Shown here: positions 9,147 to 17,338 of the stretch, one piece after another
Numbering within the stretch: the first letter of the stretch is position 1
Layout of the letters: each line of letters opens with the position of its first letter
Assembly: GCA_024234815.1 (NCBI GenBank)
Contig: JACKNO010000001.1
Coordinates: 1,550,001-1,614,000, forward strand
Direction of reading: 5' to 3'
DNA: 64,000 bases
DNA from: Pseudomonadales bacterium
Lineage (GTDB): Bacteria > Pseudomonadota > Gammaproteobacteria > Pseudomonadales > Halieaceae
Notes under the pieces: model-generated
What the model saw: only the letters and a program-made list of their open reading frames with translations
Told to the model about the DNA's origin: nothing
Database searches by the model: none
Position numbers and translations under genes: made by a program

Positions 9147-9818
9147 ATGGGTCAGAAAGTAAATCCGGTCGGCATTCGGTTGGGTATAGTCAAGGATCAC
9201 ACTTCAATCTGGTATGCGGATAGCAAAAACTATTCCAAGCAGTTGATCAGCGATCTGGAAGTGCGTGCGTTTATCGAGAAAACGCTTGAGAACGCTTCGG
9301 TTAGTCGGGTGGTCATCGAGCGCCCCGCTCAAACCGCACGGATTACTATCCATACCGCCAGGCCGGGCATCGTCATCGGCAAAAAGGGCGAAGATGTTGA
9401 TGGCCTGCGCAAGACACTTACCGAGAAGATGGGTGTTCCCGTGCATATCAATATCGAGGAGATCCGTAAGCCTGATCTCGATGCCAAGCTGGTTGCGCAG
9501 AATGTGGCGCAGCAGCTCGAGCGCCGGGTGATGTTCCGCCGTGCAATGAAGCGCGTAGTGCAGAATGCAATGCGCCAGGGTGCGGAAGGTGTGAAGGTTC
9601 AGATTGGTGGTCGTCTGGGTGGTGCTGAAATTGCTCGTACAGAGTGGTATCGCGAGGGTCGGGTTCCGCTGCATACGCTGCGCGCCGACATCGACTACGC
9701 GACATACGAAGCGGTCACGACCTACGGCATCCTGGGTGTAAAGGTTTGGATTTTCAAAGGCGAGGTTATCGGTACAGAAAGCTCGTCCGATGGCGCCAAG
9801 AAGACAGCAACTAATTAA
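9147..9818 (+). CDS. rpsC: 30S ribosomal protein S3
   Basis: S3 helps form the mRNA entry channel and contributes to ribosomal helicase activity. The 223-residue protein starts MGQKVNPVGIRLGIVKDH. It has a type-2 KH RNA-binding domain with the GKKG loop (IVIGKKGEDVDGLR, near residues 74-87). The C-terminal domain carries the conserved GGRLGGAEIARTEWYREGRVPLHTLRADIDY region (given here only as a landmark). It is preceded by TTTAGGAGAAAGACC and followed 11 bases later by rplP. Confidence 0.98.
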   Translation: MGQKVNPVGIRLGIVKDHTSIWYADSKNYSKQLISDLEVRAFIEKTLENASVSRVVIERPAQTARITIHTARPGIVIGKKGEDVDGLRKTLTEKMGVPVHINIEEIRKPDLDAKLVAQNVAQQLERRVMFRRAMKRVVQNAMRQGAEGVKVQIGGRLGGAEIARTEWYREGRVPLHTLRADIDYATYEAVTTYGILGVKVWIFKGEVIGTESSSDGAKKTATN

Positions 9819-9829
9819 GGGTTACGCAG

Positions 9830-10243
9830 ATGCTTCAACCAAAGCGTACAAAATTTCGCAAGGCGATGAAGGGCCGCAACCGCGGTCTGGCTCATCGTGG
9901 CAGCAAAGTGAGTTTCGGTGAGTTCGGTCTGAAAGCAACAGGCCGTGGACGTATCACGGCACGCCAGATTGAGGCTGCTCGCCGGGCGATGACACGCCAT
10001 ATTAAACGTGGCGGCAAAATCTGGATTCGTGTGTTTCCTGACAAGCCGATTACCGGCAAGCCACTTGAAGTTCGTCAGGGTAAGGGTAAGGGTAACGTGG
10101 AATACTGGGTCGCCCAGGTACAGCCCGGAAAGGTGTTGTATGAAGTCCAGGGCGTAACCGAGGAGATGGCGCGTGAGGCTTTCGCTCTCGCAGCTGCCAA
10201 GATTCCGCTTGCCACAACATTTGTGAAACGGTCGGTGATGTGA
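9830..10243 (+). CDS. rplP: 50S ribosomal protein L16
   Basis: L16 organises the A-site tRNA region of the large subunit. The 137-residue protein begins MLQPKRTKFRKAMKGRNRG and keeps the KPLEVRQGKGKGNVEYWV segment. The arginine at residue 82 corresponds to E. coli Arg81, a target of the ribosomal oxygenase RoxA/YcfD; the one-residue offset comes from a small insertion near residue 23. The stop codon overlaps the rpmC start (TGATG). Confidence 0.98.
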   Translation: MLQPKRTKFRKAMKGRNRGLAHRGSKVSFGEFGLKATGRGRITARQIEAARRAMTRHIKRGGKIWIRVFPDKPITGKPLEVRQGKGKGNVEYWVAQVQPGKVLYEVQGVTEEMAREAFALAAAKIPLATTFVKRSVM

Positions 10244-10434
10244 TGAAAGCGAGTGAATTGCGTGAACAGTCCCCTGAGGACCTGAACAAGAAACTGCTGA
10301 CTCTGCGTGAGGATCAGTTCAAGTTGCGCATGCAAAAATCAACTGGACAGTTGGGGCAGACACATTTGCTGAAACAGAACCAGCGCGACATTGCTCGCGT
10401 CAAGACTGTACTCAACGAAAAGGCAGGTAACTGA
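10243..10434 (+). CDS. rpmC: 50S ribosomal protein L29
   Basis: L29 is a small helical protein near the tunnel exit. The frame stays open to a GTG at 10240, but the ATG at 10243 gives the canonical MKASELREQSPEDLNKKLL and overlaps the rplP stop by one base. This makes 63 residues, exactly the E. coli length. The motif LRMQKSTGQLGQTHLLKQ is typical. rpsQ follows two bases after the stop. Confidence 0.96.
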   Translation: MKASELREQSPEDLNKKLLTLREDQFKLRMQKSTGQLGQTHLLKQNQRDIARVKTVLNEKAGN

Positions 10435-10436
10435 TC

Positions 10437-10703
10437 ATGTCAGGTGCAGAAAAGCGTACACGGGTTGTTACTGGCAAGGTTGTCAGCAACAAGATGGACA
10501 AGACAATTACGGTGTTGCTGGAGCGTCGGGTAAAACACCCGGTCTACGGCAAGTACATTACTCGTTCATCCAAGATTCACGCGCACGACGAGAACAACCA
10601 GTGCAGCATCGGCGATACTGTCACTGTTGCGGAAACCCGGCCGATTTCCAAGAGTAAATCCTGGAAGCTGCTGGAAGTGGTAACGAGTACCGCTCAGGTT
10701 TAA
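10437..10703 (+). CDS. rpsQ: 30S ribosomal protein S17
   Basis: S17 is a primary 16S rRNA binder with an OB fold in the 5' domain. The 88-residue product has the signature GKVVSNKMDKTITVLLERRVKHPVYGKY near its N-terminus and ends with the ISKSKSWKLLEV strand. It is the last gene of the S10 operon in E. coli order. A 40-base gap with TTTGGAGTAGAAG leads into rplN, the first gene of the spc group. Confidence 0.98.
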   Translation: MSGAEKRTRVVTGKVVSNKMDKTITVLLERRVKHPVYGKYITRSSKIHAHDENNQCSIGDTVTVAETRPISKSKSWKLLEVVTSTAQV

Positions 10704-10743
10704 GCGCAGGCTTAGCAGTTTTTATCGCAGTTTGGAGTAGAAG

Positions 10744-11112
10744 ATGATTCAGACACAGTCGTATTTGGAAGTCGCCGACAACAGCGGTGCGCGTCGGGTG
10801 ATGTGCATCAAGGTGCTGGGTGGATCCAAGCGTCGGTATGCGCGTGTTGGCGACCTGATCAAGGTGTCCGTCAAGGAAGCGATCCCGCGCGGCAAGGTCA
10901 AGAAAGGCCAGGTGATGACGGCAGTTGTTGTTCGTACCAGGAAAGGTGTTCGTCGTGCCGACGGTTCACTGATCAAGTTCGATGACAATGCTGCAGTACT
11001 GCTCAATGCCCAGCAGGCGCCGATCGGTACCCGTATATTTGGCCCGGTAACCCGCGAATTGCGTGGCGAGAAGTTCATGAAGATTATTTCTCTGGCCCCG
11101 GAAGTAATCTAG
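10744..11112 (+). CDS. rplN: 50S ribosomal protein L14
   Basis: L14 lies at the subunit interface and is the docking site of the silencing factor RsfS. The 122-residue protein starts MIQTQSYLEVADNSGARRVMCIKVLGG and ends MKIISLAPEVI, both strongly conserved. It opens the spc gene group. No separate strong promoter was recognised in the 40 bases before it, so read-through from the S10 operon is likely. Confidence 0.98.
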   Translation: MIQTQSYLEVADNSGARRVMCIKVLGGSKRRYARVGDLIKVSVKEAIPRGKVKKGQVMTAVVVRTRKGVRRADGSLIKFDDNAAVLLNAQQAPIGTRIFGPVTRELRGEKFMKIISLAPEVI

Positions 11113-11138
11113 GCCGGCCAGCAGGGAGAGGAAGGGAA

Positions 11139-11453
11139 ATGTTGAAGATCAAGCGTGATGACGAAGTGGTTATCCTGGCCGGTAAGGATAAGGGTAAGCG
11201 CGGCAAGGTCCGCAGGGTGCTCGATAACGATAAGCTTATCGTGAGCGGCATCAATATGGTTAAGAAGCACACGAAGCCAAACCCGCAGGCGGGCGTGGCC
11301 GGTGGAATTGTTGAAAAGGAGGCTCCGATTCAGACCTCCAATGTGGCGATTTTCAATCCCGCCAGCAACAAGGCTGATCGTGTAGGTTTTAAGGTGGAAG
11401 GAGATCGCAAACTGCGGGTCTTTAAATCCAGTGGCGAAGCGATTGACTCTTAA
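11139..11453 (+). CDS. rplX: 50S ribosomal protein L24
   Basis: L24 is an assembly initiator that binds the 5' end of 23S rRNA. The 104-residue product contains a KOW motif (DEVVILAGKDKGKRGKVRRVL, about residues 8-28) and the conserved NPQAGVAGGIVEKEAPI segment. GGGAGAGGAAGGGAA precedes the ATG as a strong ribosome binding site. It lies between rplN and rplE. Confidence 0.98.
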   Translation: MLKIKRDDEVVILAGKDKGKRGKVRRVLDNDKLIVSGINMVKKHTKPNPQAGVAGGIVEKEAPIQTSNVAIFNPASNKADRVGFKVEGDRKLRVFKSSGEAIDS

Positions 11454-11486
11454 GCTCCGGGCTGAACGGGTTAGTAGGAAATAGAC

Positions 11487-12026
11487 ATGGCAAGGTTGAA
11501 AGACAAGTACAAGAGCGAGATCGCTCCCCGCCTCAAAGAAGAGTTGGGTTTGGAAAATGTGATGGAAGTTCCGCGCATCACCAAGATCACGCTGAACATG
11601 GGCGTGGGTGAGGCTCTTGGGGACAAGAAAGTTCTCGAGAACGCTGTTGCCGATATGGAAAAAATCTCGGGCCAGAAAGTTGTTGTAACCAAGGCTCGTA
11701 AATCCATTGCGGGATTCAAGGTGCGTGACGGTTGGCCTATCGGTTGCAAGGTAACCCTGCGGTCTGATCGCATGTACGAATTCCTGGATCGCCTGATCAG
11801 CATCGCGATACCTCGAATTCGCGATTTTCGCGGAATTAGCCCCAAGTCTTTCGATGGGCGCGGCAATTTTGCGATGGGCGTGACCGAGCAGATCATTTTC
11901 CCTGAAATCAACTACGACCAGGTGGACGCTTTGCGTGGGATGGATATTACCATCACTACCACCGCTCGCACGGATGATGAAGGTCGCGCCCTGTTGCGTG
12001 CTTTCAACTTCCCACTGAAAGCGTAA
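11487..12026 (+). CDS. rplE: 50S ribosomal protein L5
   Basis: L5 binds 5S rRNA and forms an inter-subunit bridge to S13. The 179-residue protein shows KITLNMGVGEALGDKK (about residues 32-47), the loop GQKVVVTKARKSIAGFKVRDG, and the C-terminal GMDITITTTARTDDEGRALL. Length and motifs are standard. rpsN follows 12 bases later. Confidence 0.98.
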   Translation: MARLKDKYKSEIAPRLKEELGLENVMEVPRITKITLNMGVGEALGDKKVLENAVADMEKISGQKVVVTKARKSIAGFKVRDGWPIGCKVTLRSDRMYEFLDRLISIAIPRIRDFRGISPKSFDGRGNFAMGVTEQIIFPEINYDQVDALRGMDITITTTARTDDEGRALLRAFNFPLKA

Positions 12027-12038
12027 GAGGCTTAATAC

Positions 12039-12344
12039 ATGGCAAAAACATCTATGGTAATGCGCGAGAAGAAGCGTGCTCGTATGGTAGCGAAATACGC
12101 TGGCAAGCGAGCGGCTCTCAAGGCGATTCTCAGCGACGCCAAGGCGACAGACGAAGAGAAGTGGGATGCGCAGGTAGCGCTCCAGAAGTTACCGCGTGAC
12201 GCCAGCCCTGTCAGGGGGCGTCGTCGCTGTCAGATAACCGGCCGTCCTCACGGTGTTTATCGCAAGTTTGGTCTGTGTCGAAATAAATTACGGGAAGCCG
12301 CGATGCGTGGTGATGTGCCCGGCCTGGTCAAGGCCAGCTGGTAA
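12039..12344 (+). CDS. rpsN: 30S ribosomal protein S14 (zinc-independent form)
   Basis: S14 is a late-assembly head protein. The 101-residue length and the C-terminal RCQITGRPHGVYRKFGLCRNKLR pattern are those of the long, zinc-free (C-minus) type: the paired CxxC zinc ligands of the short form are absent. It starts MAKTSMVMREKKRARMV and lies between rplE and rpsH in normal order. Confidence 0.98.
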   Translation: MAKTSMVMREKKRARMVAKYAGKRAALKAILSDAKATDEEKWDAQVALQKLPRDASPVRGRRRCQITGRPHGVYRKFGLCRNKLREAAMRGDVPGLVKASW

Positions 12345-12376
12345 CAAATCAGCCGGTTTACGGAGAGAACTAGATT

Positions 12377-12772
12377 ATGAGTATGCAAGATCCACTGTCA
12401 GATATGCTGACCCGTATACGTAACGCACAGATGGCAGGCAAGAAAACTGTTGAAATGCCGGGCTCGAAACTGAAGGCTGCGGTAGCCAGTGTTCTGAAAG
12501 AAGAAGGATATGTTGGTGACTTCTCACTTTCAGATGAAAGCGGCAAGCCGCGCCTGTCCATCTCGTTGAAATATTACCAGGGCAAGCCGGTAATTGCCGA
12601 GATCGATCGTGTAAGCCGTCCTGGCCTTCGCCAGTATCGCGCCAAGGATGAACTGCCTTCAGTGCGCGCTGGACTGGGGGTGGCAATTGTCTCTACCTCC
12701 AGGGGTGTAATGACTGATCGAGCGGCACGGGCCGCAGGTGTCGGTGGCGAAGTTTTGTGCACCGTTTTCTAA
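12377..12772 (+). CDS. rpsH: 30S ribosomal protein S8
   Basis: S8 organises the central domain of 16S rRNA and in E. coli represses the spc operon by binding near rplE. The 131-residue protein starts MSMQDPLSDMLTRIRNAQ and ends with the conserved STSRGVMTDRAARAAGVGGEVLCTVF region. An ACGGAGAGAAC ribosome binding site precedes the ATG. Alternative initiation at the second Met (12383) is possible. Confidence 0.98.
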   Translation: MSMQDPLSDMLTRIRNAQMAGKKTVEMPGSKLKAAVASVLKEEGYVGDFSLSDESGKPRLSISLKYYQGKPVIAEIDRVSRPGLRQYRAKDELPSVRAGLGVAIVSTSRGVMTDRAARAAGVGGEVLCTVF

Positions 12773-12794
12773 ATTGATTTAAAGAGCATTTGAA

Positions 12795-13322
12795 ATGTCT
12801 AGAATCGCAAATAATCCGGTAGAACTGCCGAAGGGAGTGGAGGTCAAGATCGACGGAAGCGACCTCACCGTCAAGGGCAGTAAAGGTTCGCTGCAACTTT
12901 CACTGGTTGACGGTGTACGCGTAAGCCAGGATGACAACGTTCTGACCATTGGCTATGACGGCGACAAGTTCAAGGCGATGGCGGGGACAACCCGTGCGCT
13001 GGTAAACAATATGGTCAAGGGCGTCAGCGAAGGTTGGCAGAAGAAGCTGGTTTTGAATGGCGTTGGCTATCGTGCCAAGGCCGACGGCGGCAGTATCAAT
13101 CTTTCCGTTGGTCTTTCACACCCGGTCGACTTCACATTGCCCAAAGGCGTGACTGCCGAGACACCCACTCAAACTGAAGTGGTTGTCAGTGGTATTGATA
13201 AACAGGTGGTAGGCCAGATTGCGGCGAAGATCCGCAGCTTCCGCCCACCGGAGCCTTACAAGGGTAAGGGTATTCGCTACGCCGACGAGCACGTTCGTCG
13301 CAAAGAAGCCAAGAAGAAGTAG
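12795..13322 (+). CDS. rplF: 50S ribosomal protein L6
   Basis: L6 sits by the sarcin-ricin loop and the factor-binding site. The 175-residue protein starts MSRIANNPVELPKGVEV and has the C-terminal signature IRSFRPPEPYKGKGIRYADE (about residues 147-166). Two L6 repeats are expected from the length. rplR starts 10 bases after its stop, following TAATCTGAG. Confidence 0.98.
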   Translation: MSRIANNPVELPKGVEVKIDGSDLTVKGSKGSLQLSLVDGVRVSQDDNVLTIGYDGDKFKAMAGTTRALVNNMVKGVSEGWQKKLVLNGVGYRAKADGGSINLSVGLSHPVDFTLPKGVTAETPTQTEVVVSGIDKQVVGQIAAKIRSFRPPEPYKGKGIRYADEHVRRKEAKKK

Positions 13323-13332
13323 GTAATCTGAG

Positions 13333-13683
13333 ATGAGTGAGAAAAATGATTCAAGGTTGCGTCGCGCTCGTCGTGCTCGCGCCCGTATGCGTGACCTCGG
13401 TGTCAATCGCCTGAGTATTCATCGTACGCCGCGTCACATCTATGCGCAGGTTATCGCTCCCGCCGGGGATAAAGTACTGGCTAGTGCATCGACATTGGAC
13501 AGCGGCCTGCGCGGTGGCAAGACCGGAAATATTGAGGCGGCTGCGGCTGTCGGCAAACTGGTTGCCGAACGTGCGAAGCAAGCTGGCATCGAGGCGGTCG
13601 CGTTCGATCGCGGCGGATACAAGTACCATGGACGCGTCAAGGCTCTGGCGGATGCGGCTCGTGAAAGTGGACTGAATTTCTAA
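13333..13683 (+). CDS. rplR: 50S ribosomal protein L18
   Basis: L18 binds 5S rRNA with L5 and L25. The 116-residue product has a basic N-terminus (RLRRARRARARM), the RLSIHRTPRHIYAQVI strand pair and the C-terminal FDRGGYKYHGRVKALADAARESGL. These are family landmarks and the length is typical. Nine bases separate it from rpsE. Confidence 0.98.
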   Translation: MSEKNDSRLRRARRARARMRDLGVNRLSIHRTPRHIYAQVIAPAGDKVLASASTLDSGLRGGKTGNIEAAAAVGKLVAERAKQAGIEAVAFDRGGYKYHGRVKALADAARESGLNF

Positions 13684-13692
13684 GGTATCGAT

Positions 13693-14205
13693 ATGGCTTT
13701 CAACGATCAGAAAAAGCAGCAGCAGGACGGTGACCTCCAGGAAAAGCTGGTCCAGGTAAACCGTGTGGCCAAGGTGGTCAAAGGTGGTCGGATTTTCGGC
13801 TTTACCGCACTGACTGTTGTTGGCGATGGAAATGGCAAGGTTGGCTTCGGTCGTGGCAAGGCGCGTGAAGTGCCGGTCGCGATCCAGAAGGCGATGGAAG
13901 CTGCCCGTCGCAATATGATTCAGGTTGAGCTGAACAATGGCACAATCCAGTATCCGGTCAAGGCCGTGCATGGAGCCTCCAGGGTTTACATGCAGCCGGC
14001 TTCCGAAGGTACGGGTGTTATCGCTGGCGGCGCTATGCGTGCGGTACTCGAGATTGCCGGTGTACATAACGTATTGGCCAAGTGTTATGGCTCTACCAAC
14101 CCGGTGAATGTTGTCCGTGCGACCTTCAATGGTCTGCGTGACATGTGCGCGCCGGATGAGGTTGCCGCCAAGCGTGGCAAGACTGTAGAAGAGATTCTGA
14201 ACTAA
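13693..14205 (+). CDS. rpsE: 30S ribosomal protein S5
   Basis: S5 lies at the mRNA entry site and affects decoding accuracy. The 170-residue protein has the double-stranded-RNA-like S5 motif region RVAKVVKGGRIFGFTALTVVGDGNGKVG (about residues 23-50) and the conserved GTGVIAGGAMRAVLE segment. It ends near KTVEEILN. rpmD follows after 18 bases. Confidence 0.98.
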   Translation: MAFNDQKKQQQDGDLQEKLVQVNRVAKVVKGGRIFGFTALTVVGDGNGKVGFGRGKAREVPVAIQKAMEAARRNMIQVELNNGTIQYPVKAVHGASRVYMQPASEGTGVIAGGAMRAVLEIAGVHNVLAKCYGSTNPVNVVRATFNGLRDMCAPDEVAAKRGKTVEEILN

Positions 14206-14223
14206 TTATTGGATTGGCTCGTC

Positions 14224-14406
14224 ATGGCTAAAGCAAAAATCAAAGTTACGCAGGTCAAGAGCGCTTTCGGGCGCCTGAAGAATCACAAGGCCTGTGTTGC
14301 AGGTCTGGGTTTGCGTCGTATTGGTCACACCGTGGAAGTTGAAGATACACCTTCGGTTCGCGGCATGATCAACGCGGTACATTACCTCGTAAGGATTGAG
14401 GAATAA
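14224..14406 (+). CDS. rpmD: 50S ribosomal protein L30
   Basis: L30 is a small large-subunit protein. The open frame extends to a TTG at 14209, but the ATG at 14224 gives the usual MAKAKIKVTQVKSAFGRLKNH and 60 residues. The conserved LRRIGHTVEVEDTPSVRGMI segment confirms the family. It lies between rpsE and rplO. Confidence 0.96.
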   Translation: MAKAKIKVTQVKSAFGRLKNHKACVAGLGLRRIGHTVEVEDTPSVRGMINAVHYLVRIEE

Positions 14407-14409
14407 ATC

Positions 14410-14856
14410 ATGTCAGAAGTTATGCGACTGAACACCCTGAGCCCCACGCCCGGTGCCCGTAAAGGCTCCAAGCGCGTTGGCCGCGGTATCGGCAGCGGAT
14501 TGGGCAAGACGTCCGGTCGTGGCCACAAGGGCCAGAAATCACGCTCTGGCGGCAGGGTTCGTCCCGGCTTCGAGGGCGGCCAGATGCCGTTGCAGAAGCG
14601 CTTGCCGAAGTATGGTTTTACTTCACGCATATCCCGCACCACGGCACAGGTTCGCCTGAGCGAGTTGAACAGCGTGGAAGCCGATGTCGTGGACCTGGCT
14701 GCGTTGAAGAATGCAGACCTGATCAACGAGCATATCGCCCGCGCGCGCGTTTTCCTCTCGGGTGAATTGAACAAGCCCTTAACCCTCAAGGGCATAGCGG
14801 TCACCAAAGGCGCTCGGGAAGCTATCGAGAAAGCTGGCGGGAAAGTAGAGGAATAA
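14410..14856 (+). CDS. rplO: 50S ribosomal protein L15
   Basis: L15 is an early-assembly protein of the large subunit. The product (148 residues) has the glycine- and arginine-rich region GRGIGSGLGKTSGRGHKGQKSRSG near residues 23-46. The ATG at 14410 is preceded by GAGGAATAAATC, a good ribosome binding site. The conserved MRLNTLSP start lies four codons further in at 14422, so the chosen start adds MSEV. secY begins at the base after the stop codon. Confidence 0.96.
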   Translation: MSEVMRLNTLSPTPGARKGSKRVGRGIGSGLGKTSGRGHKGQKSRSGGRVRPGFEGGQMPLQKRLPKYGFTSRISRTTAQVRLSELNSVEADVVDLAALKNADLINEHIARARVFLSGELNKPLTLKGIAVTKGAREAIEKAGGKVEE

Positions 14857-16185
14857 ATGGCAACACCTCAGCTGCCCTCAGTTAACAAGGCCGGCCTGGG
14901 CGAGCTTTTTGCTCGCCTTCGCTTTGTATTAATGGCGATTGTCGTCTACCGGATAGGGACTCATATCCCGGTTCCCGGTATTGACCCCAATCAACTTGCG
15001 GCACTGTTTAACCAGAATCAGGACACGATCCTGGGGTTGGCGAATATGTTCTCCGGCGGTGCGCTGGAGCGGATGAGTATTCTCGCACTCGGAATCATGC
15101 CCTATATTTCGGCATCGATCATCATGCAGCTGATGTCCGCGGTAACGCCGCAATTGGAGCAGTTGAAGAAGGAAGGGGAGTCGGGTCGCCGCAAAATCAG
15201 TCAGTACACCCGCTACCTGACAGTATTGCTGGCCATAATCCAGGCTACTGGTATGACCGTGGGAATGGCCAACCAGGGCATGTCTTACGACACGTCTCCG
15301 GTGTTTTTTGTGATCGCGATTACTTCCCTCGTAACCGGGGCTGTATTCATGATGTGGCTGGGTGAGCAGATCACCGAAAAAGGTATTGGAAACGGCATAT
15401 CACTGCTGATTTTCGCGGGAATTGTCGCCGGGCTTCCCGCGGCAATCGGCCAGTCGCTGGAACAGGCGCGTCAGGGAGAGCTCAACATCCTGGTATTGCT
15501 GCTGATCCTGACCCTGGCTATCGCGGTGATCTACATGATCGTGTTTATTGAACGCGGCCAGCGTCGTATCACGGTAAATTACGCCAAGCGTCAGCAGGGC
15601 CGCAAGATGTACCAGGCGCAGAGTTCGCATCTGCCACTGAAAGTGAATATGGCGGGTGTTATTCCGGCCATTTTCGCCAGCAGCATCCTGCTGTTTCCAG
15701 CCTCGATCGCGCAGTGGTTTGGCACGTCCGGCTCCGTGGACTGGTTGCAGGATCTCGCTGTGGCTATCGGCCCAGGCCAGCCGCTGAATATACTGTTGTT
15801 TACAGTGTTTATTGTATTTTTCTGCTTCTTCTACACGGCGTTGATGTTCAATCCGGTAGAAGTCGCCGACAACCTGAAAAGATCAGGCGCTTTTGTTCCC
15901 GGAATTCGTCCCGGACAGCAGACTGCGAATTATATTGATGGCGTTTTGACGAGGCTGACAGTTTTTGGAGCCGCCTACATTGCGCTGGTATGTCTGTTGC
16001 CCCAGTTCCTGGTGGTGATGTGGAACGTACCCTTTTACCTTGGCGGCACGTCGTTGCTGATCGTGGTGGTAGTAGTAATGGATTTTATGGCCCAGGTGCA
16101 GAGTCACCTTATGTCACACCAGTACGATTCGGTGATGAAGAAGGCCAATTTGAAAAGCTATGGTAGTGCCGGCCGCGTTCGCTGA
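14857..16185 (+). CDS. secY: Preprotein translocase subunit SecY
   Basis: SecY is the channel subunit of the SecYEG translocon in the inner membrane. The 442-residue protein has about ten hydrophobic segments. The conserved plug/TM2 region IMPYISASIIMQLM is near residues 77-90, and the cytoplasmic loops carry the KRQQGRKMYQAQSSHLPLKVNMAGVIPAIFASS region. It follows rplO directly and is followed by rpmJ, as in the standard spc operon. Confidence 0.97.
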   Translation: MATPQLPSVNKAGLGELFARLRFVLMAIVVYRIGTHIPVPGIDPNQLAALFNQNQDTILGLANMFSGGALERMSILALGIMPYISASIIMQLMSAVTPQLEQLKKEGESGRRKISQYTRYLTVLLAIIQATGMTVGMANQGMSYDTSPVFFVIAITSLVTGAVFMMWLGEQITEKGIGNGISLLIFAGIVAGLPAAIGQSLEQARQGELNILVLLLILTLAIAVIYMIVFIERGQRRITVNYAKRQQGRKMYQAQSSHLPLKVNMAGVIPAIFASSILLFPASIAQWFGTSGSVDWLQDLAVAIGPGQPLNILLFTVFIVFFCFFYTALMFNPVEVADNLKRSGAFVPGIRPGQQTANYIDGVLTRLTVFGAAYIALVCLLPQFLVVMWNVPFYLGGTSLLIVVVVVMDFMAQVQSHLMSHQYDSVMKKANLKSYGSAGRVR

Positions 16186-16232
16186 GGCGAGGTGGGCGGT
16201 AACGCCAGGTTAAGGTAAACGGAGAGGTTGTC

Positions 16233-16349
16233 ATGAAAGTACGTGCTTCGGTCAAGAAAATCTGCAGGAATTGCAAGGTGGTACGCCGTAACGGTGTGGT
16301 GCGTGTGATCTGCAATACGGACCCGCGCCACAAGCAACGTCAGGGCTAA
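16233..16349 (+). CDS. rpmJ: 50S ribosomal protein L36
   Basis: L36 is the smallest large-subunit protein. It encodes 38 residues from ATG at 16233, MKVRASVKKICRNCKVVRRN, ending RHKQRQG before TAA at 16347-16349. Cys11, Cys14, Cys27 and His33 give the intact zinc-binding CCCH set of the zinc-containing form. GGAGAGGTTGTC precedes the start. It is short enough to be missed by length filters, and is supported by sequence and by its place between secY and rpsM. Confidence 0.96.
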   Translation: MKVRASVKKICRNCKVVRRNGVVRVICNTDPRHKQRQG

Positions 16350-16358
16350 ATCCTGCGG

Positions 16359-16387
16359 TTGATTTTTAGTAACGATATCGCTAGAAT
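16359..16387 (+). promoter_or_regulatory. Sigma-70 promoter of the alpha operon
   Basis: TTGATT (16359-16364), a 17-base spacer and TAGAAT (16382-16387) lie about 104 bases before the rpsM start, in a 141-base gap after rpmJ. The leader of about 95 bases has room for an S4-type translational regulatory structure, as in E. coli, but no pseudoknot was modelled. Confidence 0.75.
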
Positions 16388-16490
16388 GCTGCGCCTTTTG
16401 CGCCCCCGACAGGTGAGAATGTCAGTGATTACACCGGGTCAGGGCTGAAGTAGCAGCGCAGAGCGACGATAAACGATTGGAGAAAGATGG

Positions 16491-16847
16491 ATGGCTCGTA
16501 TTGCCGGCGTCAACATACCAGATAACAAGCACGCTGTTATCTCTTTAACCTACATCTTTGGTGTGGGCCGCAGCCAGGCCAGGCGTCTGTGCGCTGATAC
16601 AGGTGTTGCGGAGAATGTGAAGATCAGTGAACTGTCCGAAACCGAGATGGACGCTTTGCGCGCCCGGGTGACGGATATGGTTGTAGAGGGTGATCTCCGT
16701 CGCGAAGTCTCCATGAACATCAAGCGTCTTATGGACCTTGGTTGTAATCGTGGATTGCGTCACCGCCGGGGCCTGCCTCTGCGTGGCCAGCGCACCAAGA
16801 CCAATGCCCGTACCCGAAAGGGTCCGCGCAAACCGATTCGCAAGTAA
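16491..16847 (+). CDS. rpsM: 30S ribosomal protein S13
   Basis: S13 lies in the head of the small subunit, contacts P-site tRNA and bridges to L5. The 118-residue protein starts MARIAGVNIPDNKHAVISLTYI. It has the helix-two-turn-helix segment and the conserved C-terminal GLRHRRGLPLRGQRTKTNARTRKGPRK basic tail. A TTGGAGAAAGATGG ribosome binding site precedes the ATG. First gene of the alpha operon. Confidence 0.98.
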   Translation: MARIAGVNIPDNKHAVISLTYIFGVGRSQARRLCADTGVAENVKISELSETEMDALRARVTDMVVEGDLRREVSMNIKRLMDLGCNRGLRHRRGLPLRGQRTKTNARTRKGPRKPIRK

Positions 16848-16924
16848 GGGCTAATTTACAGCGAATCCATTTTTAGTGTAGCTGCACCCAAGTGCAGTGT
16901 TGATATTAAATCAGGAAGTTTTTT

Positions 16925-17317
16925 ATGGCCAAGCCAGGTGCCAAAAGCACTCGTAAGAAGATAACCAAGACGGTCGTGGACGGCATCGCCCACATTCACG
17001 CGTCCTTCAATAACACTATCATCACCATTACCGACAGGCAGGGTAACACCCTGAGTTGGGCTACCTCTGGTGGTTCCGGTTTCCGTGGTTCGCGCAAGAG
17101 TACGCCCTTTGCCGCCCAGGTTGCGGCCGAGCGTGCCGGTGAAGCCGCCAAGGAATACGGCCTGAAGAACCTGGATGTACAGGTTAAAGGTCCTGGCCCG
17201 GGTCGCGAGTCGGCTGTTCGCGCGCTCAATGCCTGTGGTTACAAGATCAGCAATATTACTGACGTCACGCCAATTCCCCACAATGGCTGCCGTCCTCCCA
17301 AGAAACGTCGCGTATAA
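16925..17317 (+). CDS. rpsK: 30S ribosomal protein S11
   Basis: S11 forms part of the platform near the E site. The 130-residue product has the conserved AHIHASFNNTIITITDRQGN (about residues 22-41) and the C-terminal DVTPIPHNGCRPPKKRRV. A 77-base gap separates it from rpsM, with CAGGAAGTTTTTT before the ATG. rpsD follows 21 bases after the stop. Confidence 0.98.
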   Translation: MAKPGAKSTRKKITKTVVDGIAHIHASFNNTIITITDRQGNTLSWATSGGSGFRGSRKSTPFAAQVAAERAGEAAKEYGLKNLDVQVKGPGPGRESAVRALNACGYKISNITDVTPIPHNGCRPPKKRRV

Positions 17318-17338
17318 CGCTTACAGGATAGAATTGAC